Assembly (NCBI GenBank): GCA_003133075.1 | Contig: PKZN01000030.1 | Location: 1-14,317 of the forward strand | Reading direction: 5' to 3' | Length of the DNA: 14,317 nucleotides | Source of the DNA: Acidimicrobiaceae bacterium | GTDB taxonomy: Bacteria > Actinomycetota > Acidimicrobiia > Acidimicrobiales > RAAP-2 | Shown: positions 7,435 through 12,417 of the stretch, in pieces | Position numbering within the stretch: the first letter of the stretch is position 1 | Layout of the letters: each line of letters opens with the position of its first letter | The notes under the pieces: generated by a model | What the model was told of the DNA's origin: nothing | Databases searched by the model: none | What the model saw: only the letters and a program-made list of their open reading frames with translations | Translations under genes and position numbers: made by a program

Positions 7435-7490
7435 CTAATCTTTACAAGTATGGAGAAAGTAAAGAAAGTCAATCGTGGAGCAAAGATTAG
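7435..7490 (+). promoter_or_regulatory. vapB promoter and candidate autoregulatory operator
   Basis: CTAATCTTT at 7435-7443 is the exact inverse of AAAGATTAG at 7482-7490. The left arm contains a TAATCT -10-like box 8 bases before the vapB ATG at 7450. A second inverted pair, GCGCA (7418-7422) and TGCGC (7431-7435), lies just upstream. AbrB-type antitoxins commonly bind inverted repeats over their own promoter, so these are reasonable operator candidates. The 38-base spacing of the first pair is long, and it could instead act as an RNA stem enclosing the vapB start codon. Confidence 0.4.
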
Positions 7491-7692
7491 TTCCAAACAT
7501 CAGGTGACTATTCCTCAAGAGGCAATGCGAAACGCCGGGCTAGAAGCGGGTGAGCGCTTGACGGCTCGAGCTGATGGACCGGGTCGCGTGGTCCTAGAAC
7601 GCGAAGTGGACATTCTCGAGCAATTTGCGGGCTCTCTAACGGGCGTGTACGACGGTGAAACGCTTGCAGATCTCCGCGACGAATGGGAATAA
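7450..7692 (+). CDS. vapB: VapB-type antitoxin with AbrB/SpoVT DNA-binding domain
   Basis: An 80-residue antitoxin expected to neutralise the downstream PIN toxin and repress the operon. The N-terminal swapped-hairpin AbrB/SpoVT domain covers about 10-50 (AKISSKHQVTIPQEAMRNAG, then LEAGERLTARADGPGRVVLE). The C-terminal tail GVYDGETLADLRDEWE resembles VapB tails that occupy the toxin active site. ATG 7450 is chosen over an upstream GTG at 7402 because the AbrB domain begins shortly after it and the upstream residues look like translated promoter. The first 60 bases at 7441-7500 have only 20 G or C, far below the neighbouring genes, which suggests foreign origin. The stop overlaps the toxin start by 10 bp. 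Confidence 0.9.
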   Translation: MEKVKKVNRGAKISSKHQVTIPQEAMRNAGLEAGERLTARADGPGRVVLEREVDILEQFAGSLTGVYDGETLADLRDEWE

Positions 7693-8096
7693 CCGTCATT
7701 GACGCGGGCGTGCTTATTGGTTTCCTGGACGAGAGCGATGCTCATCATGACGCGTCGACACGAGAATTCGAAAGTGCGCGACGTCGGGGAGAGATAGCGA
7801 TACCTGCGTTTGCCTTGGCGGAGTCAATGGTGGCTCCCGCTCGAAGGGGAGATTCTGCTCTCGAGGCGGTGCGCGAATTCGTTGAGCGACTTCCTCTGGG
7901 TATCGCCCAACTGGATGCCGAAGTGGCCATCATTGCCGCACAGATTCGTGCTCGATTCGGACAGAGGCTTAAGTTACCTGACGCGTTGGTAGTGGCTACC
8001 GCTATCAACTTGGAAGCCGATGTTTTAGTAACTTCAGATCGAGGTTGGCCCTCAAGCGCGACGTTGGGATTTGAAGGCGTCATCGTTACGATTTGA
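7683..8096 (+). CDS. vapC: VapC-type PIN-domain ribonuclease toxin
   Basis: A 137-residue PIN domain, the standard VapC length. All four acidic active-site positions are present: D7 (VIDAGVLIGFLD), E47 (ALAESMV), D100 (LKLPDALVVATA) and D119 (VTSDRGW). VapC toxins are Mg2+-dependent RNases that cleave tRNAs or rRNA; the target here cannot be predicted. The ATG at 7683 lies inside the last codons of vapB, with a 10-bp overlap, the usual arrangement that makes toxin synthesis depend on antitoxin translation. Nothing is truncated, so the pair is probably active. It is the only toxin gene between the two tRNA-derived repeats, which fits a module that stabilises the segment. Confidence 0.92.
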   Translation: MGITVIDAGVLIGFLDESDAHHDASTREFESARRRGEIAIPAFALAESMVAPARRGDSALEAVREFVERLPLGIAQLDAEVAIIAAQIRARFGQRLKLPDALVVATAINLEADVLVTSDRGWPSSATLGFEGVIVTI

Positions 8097-8122
8097 GTAG
8101 CGCGAGCCCGCCGCCGCTACTC
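8095..8122 (+). terminator. Hairpin at the vapC stop codon, possible terminator
   Basis: GAGTAGCG (8095-8102) pairs perfectly with CGCTACTC (8115-8122) across a 12-base loop. The stem begins inside the vapC TGA. There is no T-run after it, so a standard intrinsic terminator is doubtful. The right arm belongs to the GCTACTCC repeat set. Confidence 0.3.
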
Positions 8123-8170
8123 CGTTGCTACTCCAATTTGAAGACGACCTGGACGTGCCCGCTACTCCGT
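8114..8170 (+). repeat. Cluster of GCTACTCC direct repeats near the right end of the element
   Basis: CCGCTACTCCGT occurs at 8114-8125 and again at 8159-8170, and a shorter GCTACTCC lies between them at 8127-8134. The third copy ends 66 bp before the right 30-bp tRNA repeat. Repeated 8-12 bp sites at this distance from a core resemble arm-type recombinase sites. A relic of simple duplication cannot be excluded. Confidence 0.45.
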
Positions 8171-8220
8171 GGATTTTGTCAAGACCTGAGCGCACTCGAT
8201 GGACGTATCAGGACTCAGCG

Positions 8221-8256
8221 CACGACCGAAGTGCCCCTCATAATCCCTCGGTCGTG
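8221..8256 (+). repeat. 9-bp inverted repeat spanning the right tRNA-derived repeat
   Basis: CACGACCGA (8221-8229) is the exact inverse of TCGGTCGTG (8248-8256), with an 18-base loop. The right arm is part of the tRNA-derived repeat, whereas the left arm lies outside it and has no counterpart in the tRNA gene. TCGGTCGTG also occurs at 7313-7321 and 8619-8627. Confidence 0.5.
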
Positions 8257-8266
8257 GGTTCGATCC
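8237..8266 (+). repeat. Right copy of 30-bp tRNA-derived direct repeat (attR-like)
   Basis: Exact duplicate of 7302-7331. Identity stops abruptly: the tRNA continues with the T-stem and acceptor strand, while this copy continues TTACTTTTGTCG. It therefore cannot be a functional tRNA, and the displaced acceptor end expected after a simple integration is missing. Confidence 0.93.
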
Positions 8267-8702
8267 TTACTTTTGTCGATGCGCAGCTGGAGAAACAAGC
8301 AACACACCTTTGCCGTTCCAGAGGTGCAATAACTCAGCGGGTCGGGCGCTTCACGAGAAAAATGGCGAAATGAAACTCGTTGGCTGAACCCGCGCGCGTA
8401 AAATTCACTGGTCAGGGCATGTACTCAGGGAGACCTTCGTGAGCGAGTTTCTTCTACGATCCGTCAACGATGTTCCAGAGCAACAAAAGGCAACGCGTAG
8501 CCCAGCCAGCGGTCCATGCAAGTGCGCGCGACACTCGTGCTGGCACTCTCGGGAGTGTCGCTCCAGTGGCGTCGTGCGAATCCTTCGGGCGCCAGTTCCC
8601 GAACGAGAGACCCGTTCTTCGGTCGTGTTGTGTCGTGAATGCGCTGCCCCTACTCGACGGAATCGAGTGGCGTAGTAGTCGAGAAGTGCTGTTTCGTGAC
8701 CG
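8267..8702. other. Stretch without a recognisable gene
   Basis: None of the short open frames on either strand gives a recognisable protein or normal codon use for this genome. Visible items are a TAAAAT box at 8399-8404, a 7-codon frame from ATG 8419 whose TGA overlaps a GTG at 8439 preceded by AGGGAG, and the 78-residue Cys/Arg-rich frame that GTG opens. There is also a 40-residue frame at 8516-8638 that starts like a signal peptide (VRATLVLALSGVSL) but has no lipobox, and small hairpins at 8545-8558 (CACTC/GAGTG) and 8652-8668 (ACTCGA/TCGAGT). It may be decayed mobile-element sequence or a regulatory region. Confidence 0.5.
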
Positions 8703-9173
8703 TTAGGCGATGTCCTTGCGGAACCAGAACGCCGCGTCGGGGTTGTTGTTGTAATCCGGCACCTCGTCGAACCCGGCGCCTCGGTATAGAGCAACCGCTT
8801 CGGGGAGGTGGCTACTGGTGTCCAGGCAGAGGTGCTGGTAACCAAGTTCGAGTCCGGCGGCCTCGAGCACGCTGAGTAGCTTTCGACCTAACCCGCGACC
8901 GCGCACGAAGGGGTCGACCCACATTCGCTTGATCTCGGCGGTCGTCTCGTCGAACCGGCGAAGTGCGCCACAACCCCGGGGTTCGTCGGCGATAAAGGCG
9001 ACGAGGAACGTCCCCGATGGTGCCATGAACTCGTGCAGTTGCTCGGCGGCGTCATTGCCGGGATCAAAGCCAGCGGGGAAACGAACGTCGAGCTCGTCGT
9101 AGTAGCACTGAAGGAGACCGCTCGCGAGTTCCGAGAGCGAGGACTCCCGCCTGATCTCAACCTCCTCAACCAT
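8703..9173 (-). CDS. GNAT-family N-acetyltransferase
   Basis: A 156-residue single GNAT domain. The acetyl-CoA binding motif A is clear at 84-100: MWVDPFVRGRGLGRKLL, with the R/Q-x-x-G-x-G/A pattern. Motif B follows as LCLDTSSHLPEAVALYRGAGF, whose ALYRGAGF wording is typical of the fold's last helix and strand. It should transfer an acetyl group from acetyl-CoA to an amine; the acceptor is unknown. ATG 9173 (MVEEVEIRRE) is chosen because the domain begins there. A GTG at 9206 would add 11 residues. A second GNAT gene lies upstream on the same strand across a 130-bp gap, so the two are neighbours but perhaps not one operon. The proteins differ enough that recent tandem duplication is unlikely. 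Confidence 0.88.
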   Translation of the reverse strand: MVEEVEIRRESSLSELASGLLQCYYDELDVRFPAGFDPGNDAAEQLHEFMAPSGTFLVAFIADEPRGCGALRRFDETTAEIKRMWVDPFVRGRGLGRKLLSVLEAAGLELGYQHLCLDTSSHLPEAVALYRGAGFDEVPDYNNNPDAAFWFRKDIA

Positions 9174-9303
9174 GATGCTCGTCCGTTCTCGCAGGCCCGT
9201 TATCACCTCGTTCGAATGGCCTCATCTCCACTGGCCCTCGACTTGGACGTTCAATCCGGTATTCGTGTTGAGCCAATGTCGCTCGCTGCCCGCGACGGAT
9301 TAC

Positions 9304-9831
9304 TCACTTTACTCTCGGCGCTTCTGAAAGCGAGAGGGTGTACGCGATGAGGTGCAGGGGCTCCGCCTCGCTGTAGGGTTCGCCACCGTAGTAAACGTCC
9401 AGTTCGGGAACAAGGACGAAGCCGAGGCGAACGTACAAGGCCTGTGCCACGACCATCACCGGGGTCGAGTGCAAGATGACGCGTGCACGATGGTCGAAGC
9501 GAGCGCGGGCGATGCACGCTTCGACGAGTGAACGGCCGACACCGTGACCCTGGTACGACGGATCGACCGCGAGCATGCGAATGCCGGCCGCGTGGGGATC
9601 GTCGAACTCGCTCATCACTCGATTCGCGTCGGGTACGTAAGTCACTCCTCCGCGCAGGGTCTCGTTCTCAAGCGCCACGAACACCAGGCTGTCGCGCCGG
9701 CGGGCTTCGACGTTGGCGAGTTCCTCCTCGTACGAGCCGAGGGAGTCGGCTTCAAAGAGTTGCCGGTACGCCTCGACGGTGATCCGCCCGAGCGCAGCAC
9801 TCTCTTCGGGTCGGATGAGTCGTATCTCCAT
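9304..9831 (-). CDS. GNAT-family N-acetyltransferase
   Basis: A 175-residue GNAT domain from ATG 9831. It opens with MEIRLIRPEESAALGRI, the usual first strand and helix. Motif A is at 84-103: IRMLAVDPSYQGHGVGRSLV, with Q94-G-H-G-V-G-R for acetyl-CoA pyrophosphate binding. The C-terminal part ALYVRLGFVLVPELD is the matching motif B region. The acceptor substrate cannot be inferred. The protein carries a DDPHAAGI loop just before motif A, as in many small-molecule or antibiotic-type GNATs, but nothing specifically indicates resistance. It is divergent from the gene at 9897, with 65 bp between them, and a TAGGCT box lies 10 bases before the ATG. Confidence 0.9.
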   Translation of the reverse strand: MEIRLIRPEESAALGRITVEAYRQLFEADSLGSYEEELANVEARRRDSLVFVALENETLRGGVTYVPDANRVMSEFDDPHAAGIRMLAVDPSYQGHGVGRSLVEACIARARFDHRARVILHSTPVMVVAQALYVRLGFVLVPELDVYYGGEPYSEAEPLHLIAYTLSLSEAPRVK

Positions 9832-9841
9832 GGCACCGCGA

Positions 9842-9847
9842 AGCCTA
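9842..9847 (-). promoter_or_regulatory. Candidate -10 box for the GNAT gene at 9304-9831
   Basis: The minus strand reads TAGGCT, 10 bases before ATG 9831, which would give a leader of only a few bases. No -35 or Shine-Dalgarno sequence is evident. Confidence 0.25.
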
Positions 9848-9884
9848 CGACGACCCGCTCTTCGAGGGCGTCGGCGATGTCCAA

Positions 9885-9890
9885 TACCAT
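9885..9890 (+). promoter_or_regulatory. Candidate -10 box, leaderless arrangement
   Basis: TACCAT is followed by exactly 6 bases and the GTG at 9897. A weak TTCGAG 18 bases upstream (9861-9866) could be the -35. The spacing is the same as at dnaG and at the methyltransferase start at 12290. Confidence 0.4.
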
Positions 9891-9896
9891 AACGTT

Positions 9897-10388
9897 GTGC
9901 GTACTGGTGACCAGCGACTGAAGCTCGGGATTGCGGTCACGGCGTTGGTGGCGGTGGTCGCCATCATTCTCTCCTCGGTCGCCCTCGCCAATCGGTCGTC
10001 GTCACGCTCCGTTACGAGGACGCCGGCTAGCGGCGTCTACCTCAACGCTGCGTCAGATCGACCGCACTTCTTCATCGCGCTCACCAACTTGGGCGGCGGT
10101 CGCGTGCGCGGCGCGGTGGATTTCCAGTACCAGGACGGTCAGACATCCTCGGTGTTCACGTTTCGTGGCACGAGCCAATCGCTGCGCTCGGGCGCCGCGA
10201 CCGGTGTCTTGACGCTCACCCCGGAACGTGTACCGTCGCACACCTCGGCGCAACTAATGTCCCCGCCGCCCTCGGCGGTTTCGGCGACGTACGGGGCGAA
10301 TCAGATCACTCTCGGCGAGTGCGCTTCTTATCTCGCGGTGACGTCCCTTTCTCGATGTCTGTTCGCGCTCTCGAGTGGCGCTCCCTAG
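9897..10388 (+). CDS. Membrane-anchored or secreted protein of unknown function
   Basis: I do not recognise this 163-residue protein. After a short basic N-terminus (MRTGDQRLKLG) there is one hydrophobic helix at about 10-32 (IAVTALVAVVAIILSSVALA), then a Ser/Arg-rich linker. This suggests an uncleaved anchor with the rest outside the cell. The exported part contains strand-like segments (SGVYLNA, PHFFIALTNL, VRGAVDFQYQDGQ, SVFTFRGTSQSL, GVLTLTPE), which suggest a small beta-sandwich. Two cysteines in GECASYLAVTSLSRC near the C-terminus could form a disulfide, consistent with an extracellular location. The GTG start is supported by a TACCAT box 6 bases upstream. No neighbour suggests a function. 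Confidence 0.75.
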   Translation: MRTGDQRLKLGIAVTALVAVVAIILSSVALANRSSSRSVTRTPASGVYLNAASDRPHFFIALTNLGGGRVRGAVDFQYQDGQTSSVFTFRGTSQSLRSGAATGVLTLTPERVPSHTSAQLMSPPPSAVSATYGANQITLGECASYLAVTSLSRCLFALSSGAP

Positions 10389-10467
10389 TGGCTCGGACTT
10401 GCCGTCACGTCGTTGGTACGCACCGGCGATTTCAGTTCGGAAGGAGTCAAGCCTGCGCGCCGCCGCC

Positions 10468-10500
10468 GGCAACGGCACTCAGGAGTTGTGCGCTGTTGCC
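10468..10500 (+). other. Stem-loop in the gap 10389-10659
   Basis: GGCAACGGC (10468-10476) pairs with GCTGTTGCC (10492-10500), eight Watson-Crick pairs and one G-U, with a 15-base loop. It lies 80 bases after the preceding stop and is not followed by a T-run. It may be a weak terminator or mRNA 3' structure. The rest of the 271-bp gap shows only a TACACT box at 10590-10595. Confidence 0.3.
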
Positions 10501-10589
10501 TCATCGCCCGCGTTGCGTTACGAAGAATCGAAGCAGAGCAACACCCGCTAAACGCGAACGCTATTCGCAGAATTGAGAAGACCTCGCGT

Positions 10590-10595
10590 TACACT
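10590..10595 (+). promoter_or_regulatory. Candidate -10 box for the zinc-ribbon membrane gene
   Basis: TACACT lies 64 bases before the ATG at 10660. A TTGAGA at 10573-10578 is too close (11 bases) to be a normal -35. Unlike most genes in the window, this one would have a leader and a Shine-Dalgarno sequence. Confidence 0.2.
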
Positions 10596-10650
10596 CCCAT
10601 TGAGGTCGTTGCACTGGTCGCCGTGGCGCCAAGGTCGCACTCAAGGACAC

Positions 10651-10656
10651 GGGAGG
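10651..10656 (+). promoter_or_regulatory. Ribosome-binding site that decides the start at 10660
   Basis: GGGAGG, the strongest Shine-Dalgarno match in the window, ends 3 bases before ATG 10660 (GGGAGGATCATG). The spacing is short but better than for the upstream in-frame start at 10573. Confidence 0.6.
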
Positions 10657-10659
10657 ATC

Positions 10660-11355
10660 ATGGGTTTTGGAGAGGGATTCAGCGGGGTGATCACGCAACA
10701 CGCGCTAATCGCGCTGGTTGTCCTCGGCGCTCTCGTACTCCTCAACTTCGCGGCCGCCGCGAAGGTCATCGTCCAAAGCGGTTTCTCTTCGTGGTGGACC
10801 ATCCTTCCCTTCATTCCGTTCGCATTGACCATTGCCTGTTTCGTCACGTTGTGGAACCGAACACACCAGTTCGCCCTGGGGGGTCAATTCGGATTCCTTG
10901 GTCTGAACTACGCGGAGATCGGTGTCGTCTTTCGCGCTGACGAGTACGCCCTGCTTCTCAGTTGGGCAGCGTTCTTGGTTTTCGCGTTCTTGCGATGGCC
11001 CGTGTCGGGCGAGCACGACGAAGTCGAAGAACGGGCCCATCGCCGGTCCTTTCGGCGCCGGGTCGAAGCCGCAGTCGAGGTCCCAGTAGGGGCGACGCAA
11101 GCTCGAACTGGCGCCCGGGAACCACGCGCGACGAAGACCCGTGCCCGGGTAGAACCCGCCCCCGTGGAGAGTGCGCCCGCGCCACGTAAGTCCTCCGCGC
11201 CGCCACTCAAGCACTGCGCGTGGTGTGGGGATCCTCTCCCGGGCAGCCGGGCGCTGTTTCACGACTGCGGCGACAAAGACGTCGCTCCCGTGTTCTGTGC
11301 GAAGTGTGGCACGGCGCTGAGCGAAGACAGTGATGACTGTCTCGTCTGCGTTTGA
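10660..11355 (+). CDS. Membrane protein with C-terminal zinc-ribbon-like tail, unknown function
   Basis: I cannot assign this 231-residue protein to a named family. The N-terminal part has three hydrophobic helices, at about 15-35 (ALIALVVLGALVLLNFAAAA), 45-65 (WTILPFIPFALTIACFVTLW) and 93-111 (YALLLSWAAFLVFAFLRW). A charged linker (about 115-180) is rich in Arg, Ala and Pro and probably disordered. The C-terminal 46 residues carry seven cysteines at 186, 189, 203, 213, 216, 227 and 230, plus H201. They are arranged as CAWC, HDC, CAKC and CLVC, which could hold two zinc ions. The segment AKVIVQSGFSSWWTILPFIPF recalls small actinobacterial membrane domains of the DUF5684 kind, but weakly. The ribbon would be cytoplasmic if the N-terminus is outside. 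Start chosen for GGGAGG just upstream. Confidence 0.75.
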   Translation: MGFGEGFSGVITQHALIALVVLGALVLLNFAAAAKVIVQSGFSSWWTILPFIPFALTIACFVTLWNRTHQFALGGQFGFLGLNYAEIGVVFRADEYALLLSWAAFLVFAFLRWPVSGEHDEVEERAHRRSFRRRVEAAVEVPVGATQARTGAREPRATKTRARVEPAPVESAPAPRKSSAPPLKHCAWCGDPLPGSRALFHDCGDKDVAPVFCAKCGTALSEDSDDCLVCV

Positions 11356-11363
11356 GCGAGCCG

Positions 11364-12290
11364 TTACGACCGACTGACCACTCGGCGAACGAGTTGGACC
11401 AGTGACGTCGGCAAGAGGCGCTTGACGGCGTCACTCTGACGTCGATAGTGGGCCAAGTCCTTGGCGTCTGATGCTCGCTGAATCTCGAGCGCCTCGACCT
11501 TGAGCGCGAGCTCCACAACCTCAGTGGCGAGCGCGTCATTGCGCTTGGCTTCGTCGTACAGGCGATCAGTCAACTCAACGACGTCCGACGACAGCGTCGC
11601 GAGCGCGTGGTCACCGTCATCACGCACGGCCTTCAACACGAACTGGTACGTCTCGGACTCGCGGTCAGCGAGCGCCGCATTCAAGACCGCTTCGTCCACG
11701 CCCTCTCGATCGATTCCGATCTCGGTGTGAAATGCCGCGGCGGTCACTCGACAGAGTTCCACGACGGCGAGACCCGCCTCCTTTACGAGTTGGAGAAGGC
11801 TGTCCTTGGTAAAGAACGAGATGTGCGTGCGATCGAGCAAGCCGCTTTCGGAGTAGGGGAACGTGCCCTCGAGCAGCGCGAGCTTCACGTCCGCGTGGGC
11901 GATATTAGGTATCGAGATCACCACGACACCCGACGGTGCGAGGTGCTTCACCGATTCGCGCAACGTCGCGAGGGGGTCCTTCAGGTGTTCGAGCACGTCA
12001 CCGAAGAGCACGGCGTCAAATAACTCACCGTCGAGTTGCGGCCAGACGGTCTCGCCTTCGAAGTCGCCGATGATGACCCGTTCGAGCCACGGCAGTGCGG
12101 GCTCGACCACGCTGGGATCGATCTCCACTCCGACGACCCGACAACCTTGCGCGTTGAGTTGCTCACTGACGTGACCCGAGGCGCATCCGGCTTCGAGGAC
12201 CCGCTTGTTAAAACCCACCAAGCGCAACATGACGGCGTGGGAGTTGTTCTCGTCTTCGACGTCAAAGGACGCGTGATAGTGGGACAACAT
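11364..12290 (-). CDS. Class I SAM-dependent methyltransferase with C-terminal coiled coil
   Basis: A 308-residue protein. The SAM-binding motif I is VLEAGCASGHVSEQL (from residue 31), the acidic end of strand 2 is VVGVEID, and the following signature is FDAVLFGDVLEHLKDP, as in the Methyltransf_23/UbiG-like group. The strand VVVISIPNIAHADVKLALL and the helix-strand pair FTKDSLLQLVKEAGLAVVEL complete the Rossmann domain by about 195. After it comes a long helical region (about 222-285, ALATLSSDVVELTDRLYDEA onward) with coiled-coil character and a basic C-terminus (VQLVRRVVSRS). This layout is common in methyltransferases of surface-glycan clusters, but no such cluster is visible here. ATG 12290 has TAGATT 6 bases upstream; a TTG at 12296 is less likely. 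It ends 8 bp from the convergent zinc-ribbon gene. Confidence 0.88.
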   Translation of the reverse strand: MLSHYHASFDVEDENNSHAVMLRLVGFNKRVLEAGCASGHVSEQLNAQGCRVVGVEIDPSVVEPALPWLERVIIGDFEGETVWPQLDGELFDAVLFGDVLEHLKDPLATLRESVKHLAPSGVVVISIPNIAHADVKLALLEGTFPYSESGLLDRTHISFFTKDSLLQLVKEAGLAVVELCRVTAAAFHTEIGIDREGVDEAVLNAALADRESETYQFVLKAVRDDGDHALATLSSDVVELTDRLYDEAKRNDALATEVVELALKVEALEIQRASDAKDLAHYRRQSDAVKRLLPTSLVQLVRRVVSRS

Positions 12291-12296
12291 AGGCAA

Positions 12297-12302
12297 AATC
12301 TA
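12297..12302 (-). promoter_or_regulatory. Candidate -10 box for the methyltransferase gene, leaderless arrangement
   Basis: The minus strand reads TAGATT, 6 bases, then ATG 12290, with no Shine-Dalgarno sequence. Confidence 0.4.
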
Positions 12303-12324
12303 CTGCGCCTCGGTAACGTGTCCC

Positions 12325-12330
12325 TACAAT
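12325..12330 (+). promoter_or_regulatory. Candidate -10 box for the YihY-family gene
   Basis: TACAAT, a near-perfect actinobacterial -10, would start a transcript near 12337, about 80 bases before ATG 12418 or 30 before ATG 12367. No clear -35. It lies back to back with the box at 12297-12302. Confidence 0.35.
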
Positions 12331-12417
12331 GCTGGTTTCACATCTGGTGGCGGGTCGAGACCGTGAATGTCGGGCGTGGTTGAGGTGGGCGGCGAGGACG
12401 AGGAGGAACGAGCAGCG

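Larger units (their letters stand above)
7302..8266 (+). mobile_element. Putative mini integrative element in the CAT tRNA gene, carrying vapBC
   Basis: The segment is bounded by two exact 30-base direct copies of the tRNA's anticodon-loop-to-T-loop region (7302-7331 and 8237-8266, 935 bp apart), the usual footprint of tyrosine-recombinase integration into a tRNA 3' half. Inside lie only an AbrB-type antitoxin and a PIN toxin, with an AT-rich 5' end (20 G+C in the 60 bases at 7441-7500), and short repeats near both ends that could be recombinase arm sites. No recombinase gene is present, so it would be a deletion remnant or a non-autonomous element mobilised in trans. A weakness is that the right copy does not continue into the tRNA acceptor end, as an untouched displaced 3' end would. 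A local duplication of the tRNA fragment is the main alternative. Confidence 0.6.

Noticed and set aside
8237..8266. Simple tRNA pseudogene with no mobile-element meaning.
   Set aside because: Possible, but exact identity confined to the anticodon-loop-to-T-loop segment, direct orientation and a toxin-antitoxin pair in between fit an attachment-site duplication better. Kept as an alternative.
8516..8638. 40-residue frame that begins like a lipoprotein signal peptide.
   Set aside because: No lipobox cysteine, charged residues break the hydrophobic core, and no ribosome-binding site. At best a remnant.
8439..8675. Possible 78-residue gene with AGGGAG before a GTG start.
   Set aside because: Codon use and the Cys/Arg/Ser-rich protein look non-coding; not called as a gene, but mentioned under the 8267-8702 stretch.
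8405..8845. Minus-strand frame of 146 codons crossing into the GNAT gene.
   Set aside because: It overlaps the well-supported GNAT coding region on the same strand in another frame and shows Thr/Arg/Ser-rich shadow composition.
10413..10940. Plus-strand frame of 175 codons overlapping the zinc-ribbon membrane gene.
   Set aside because: Arg/Pro/His-rich shadow of the real gene, with no family resemblance.
10705..11262. Minus-strand frame of 185 codons opposite the zinc-ribbon gene.
   Set aside because: Antisense shadow; the plus-strand protein has clear membrane helices, CxxC motifs and a strong ribosome-binding site.
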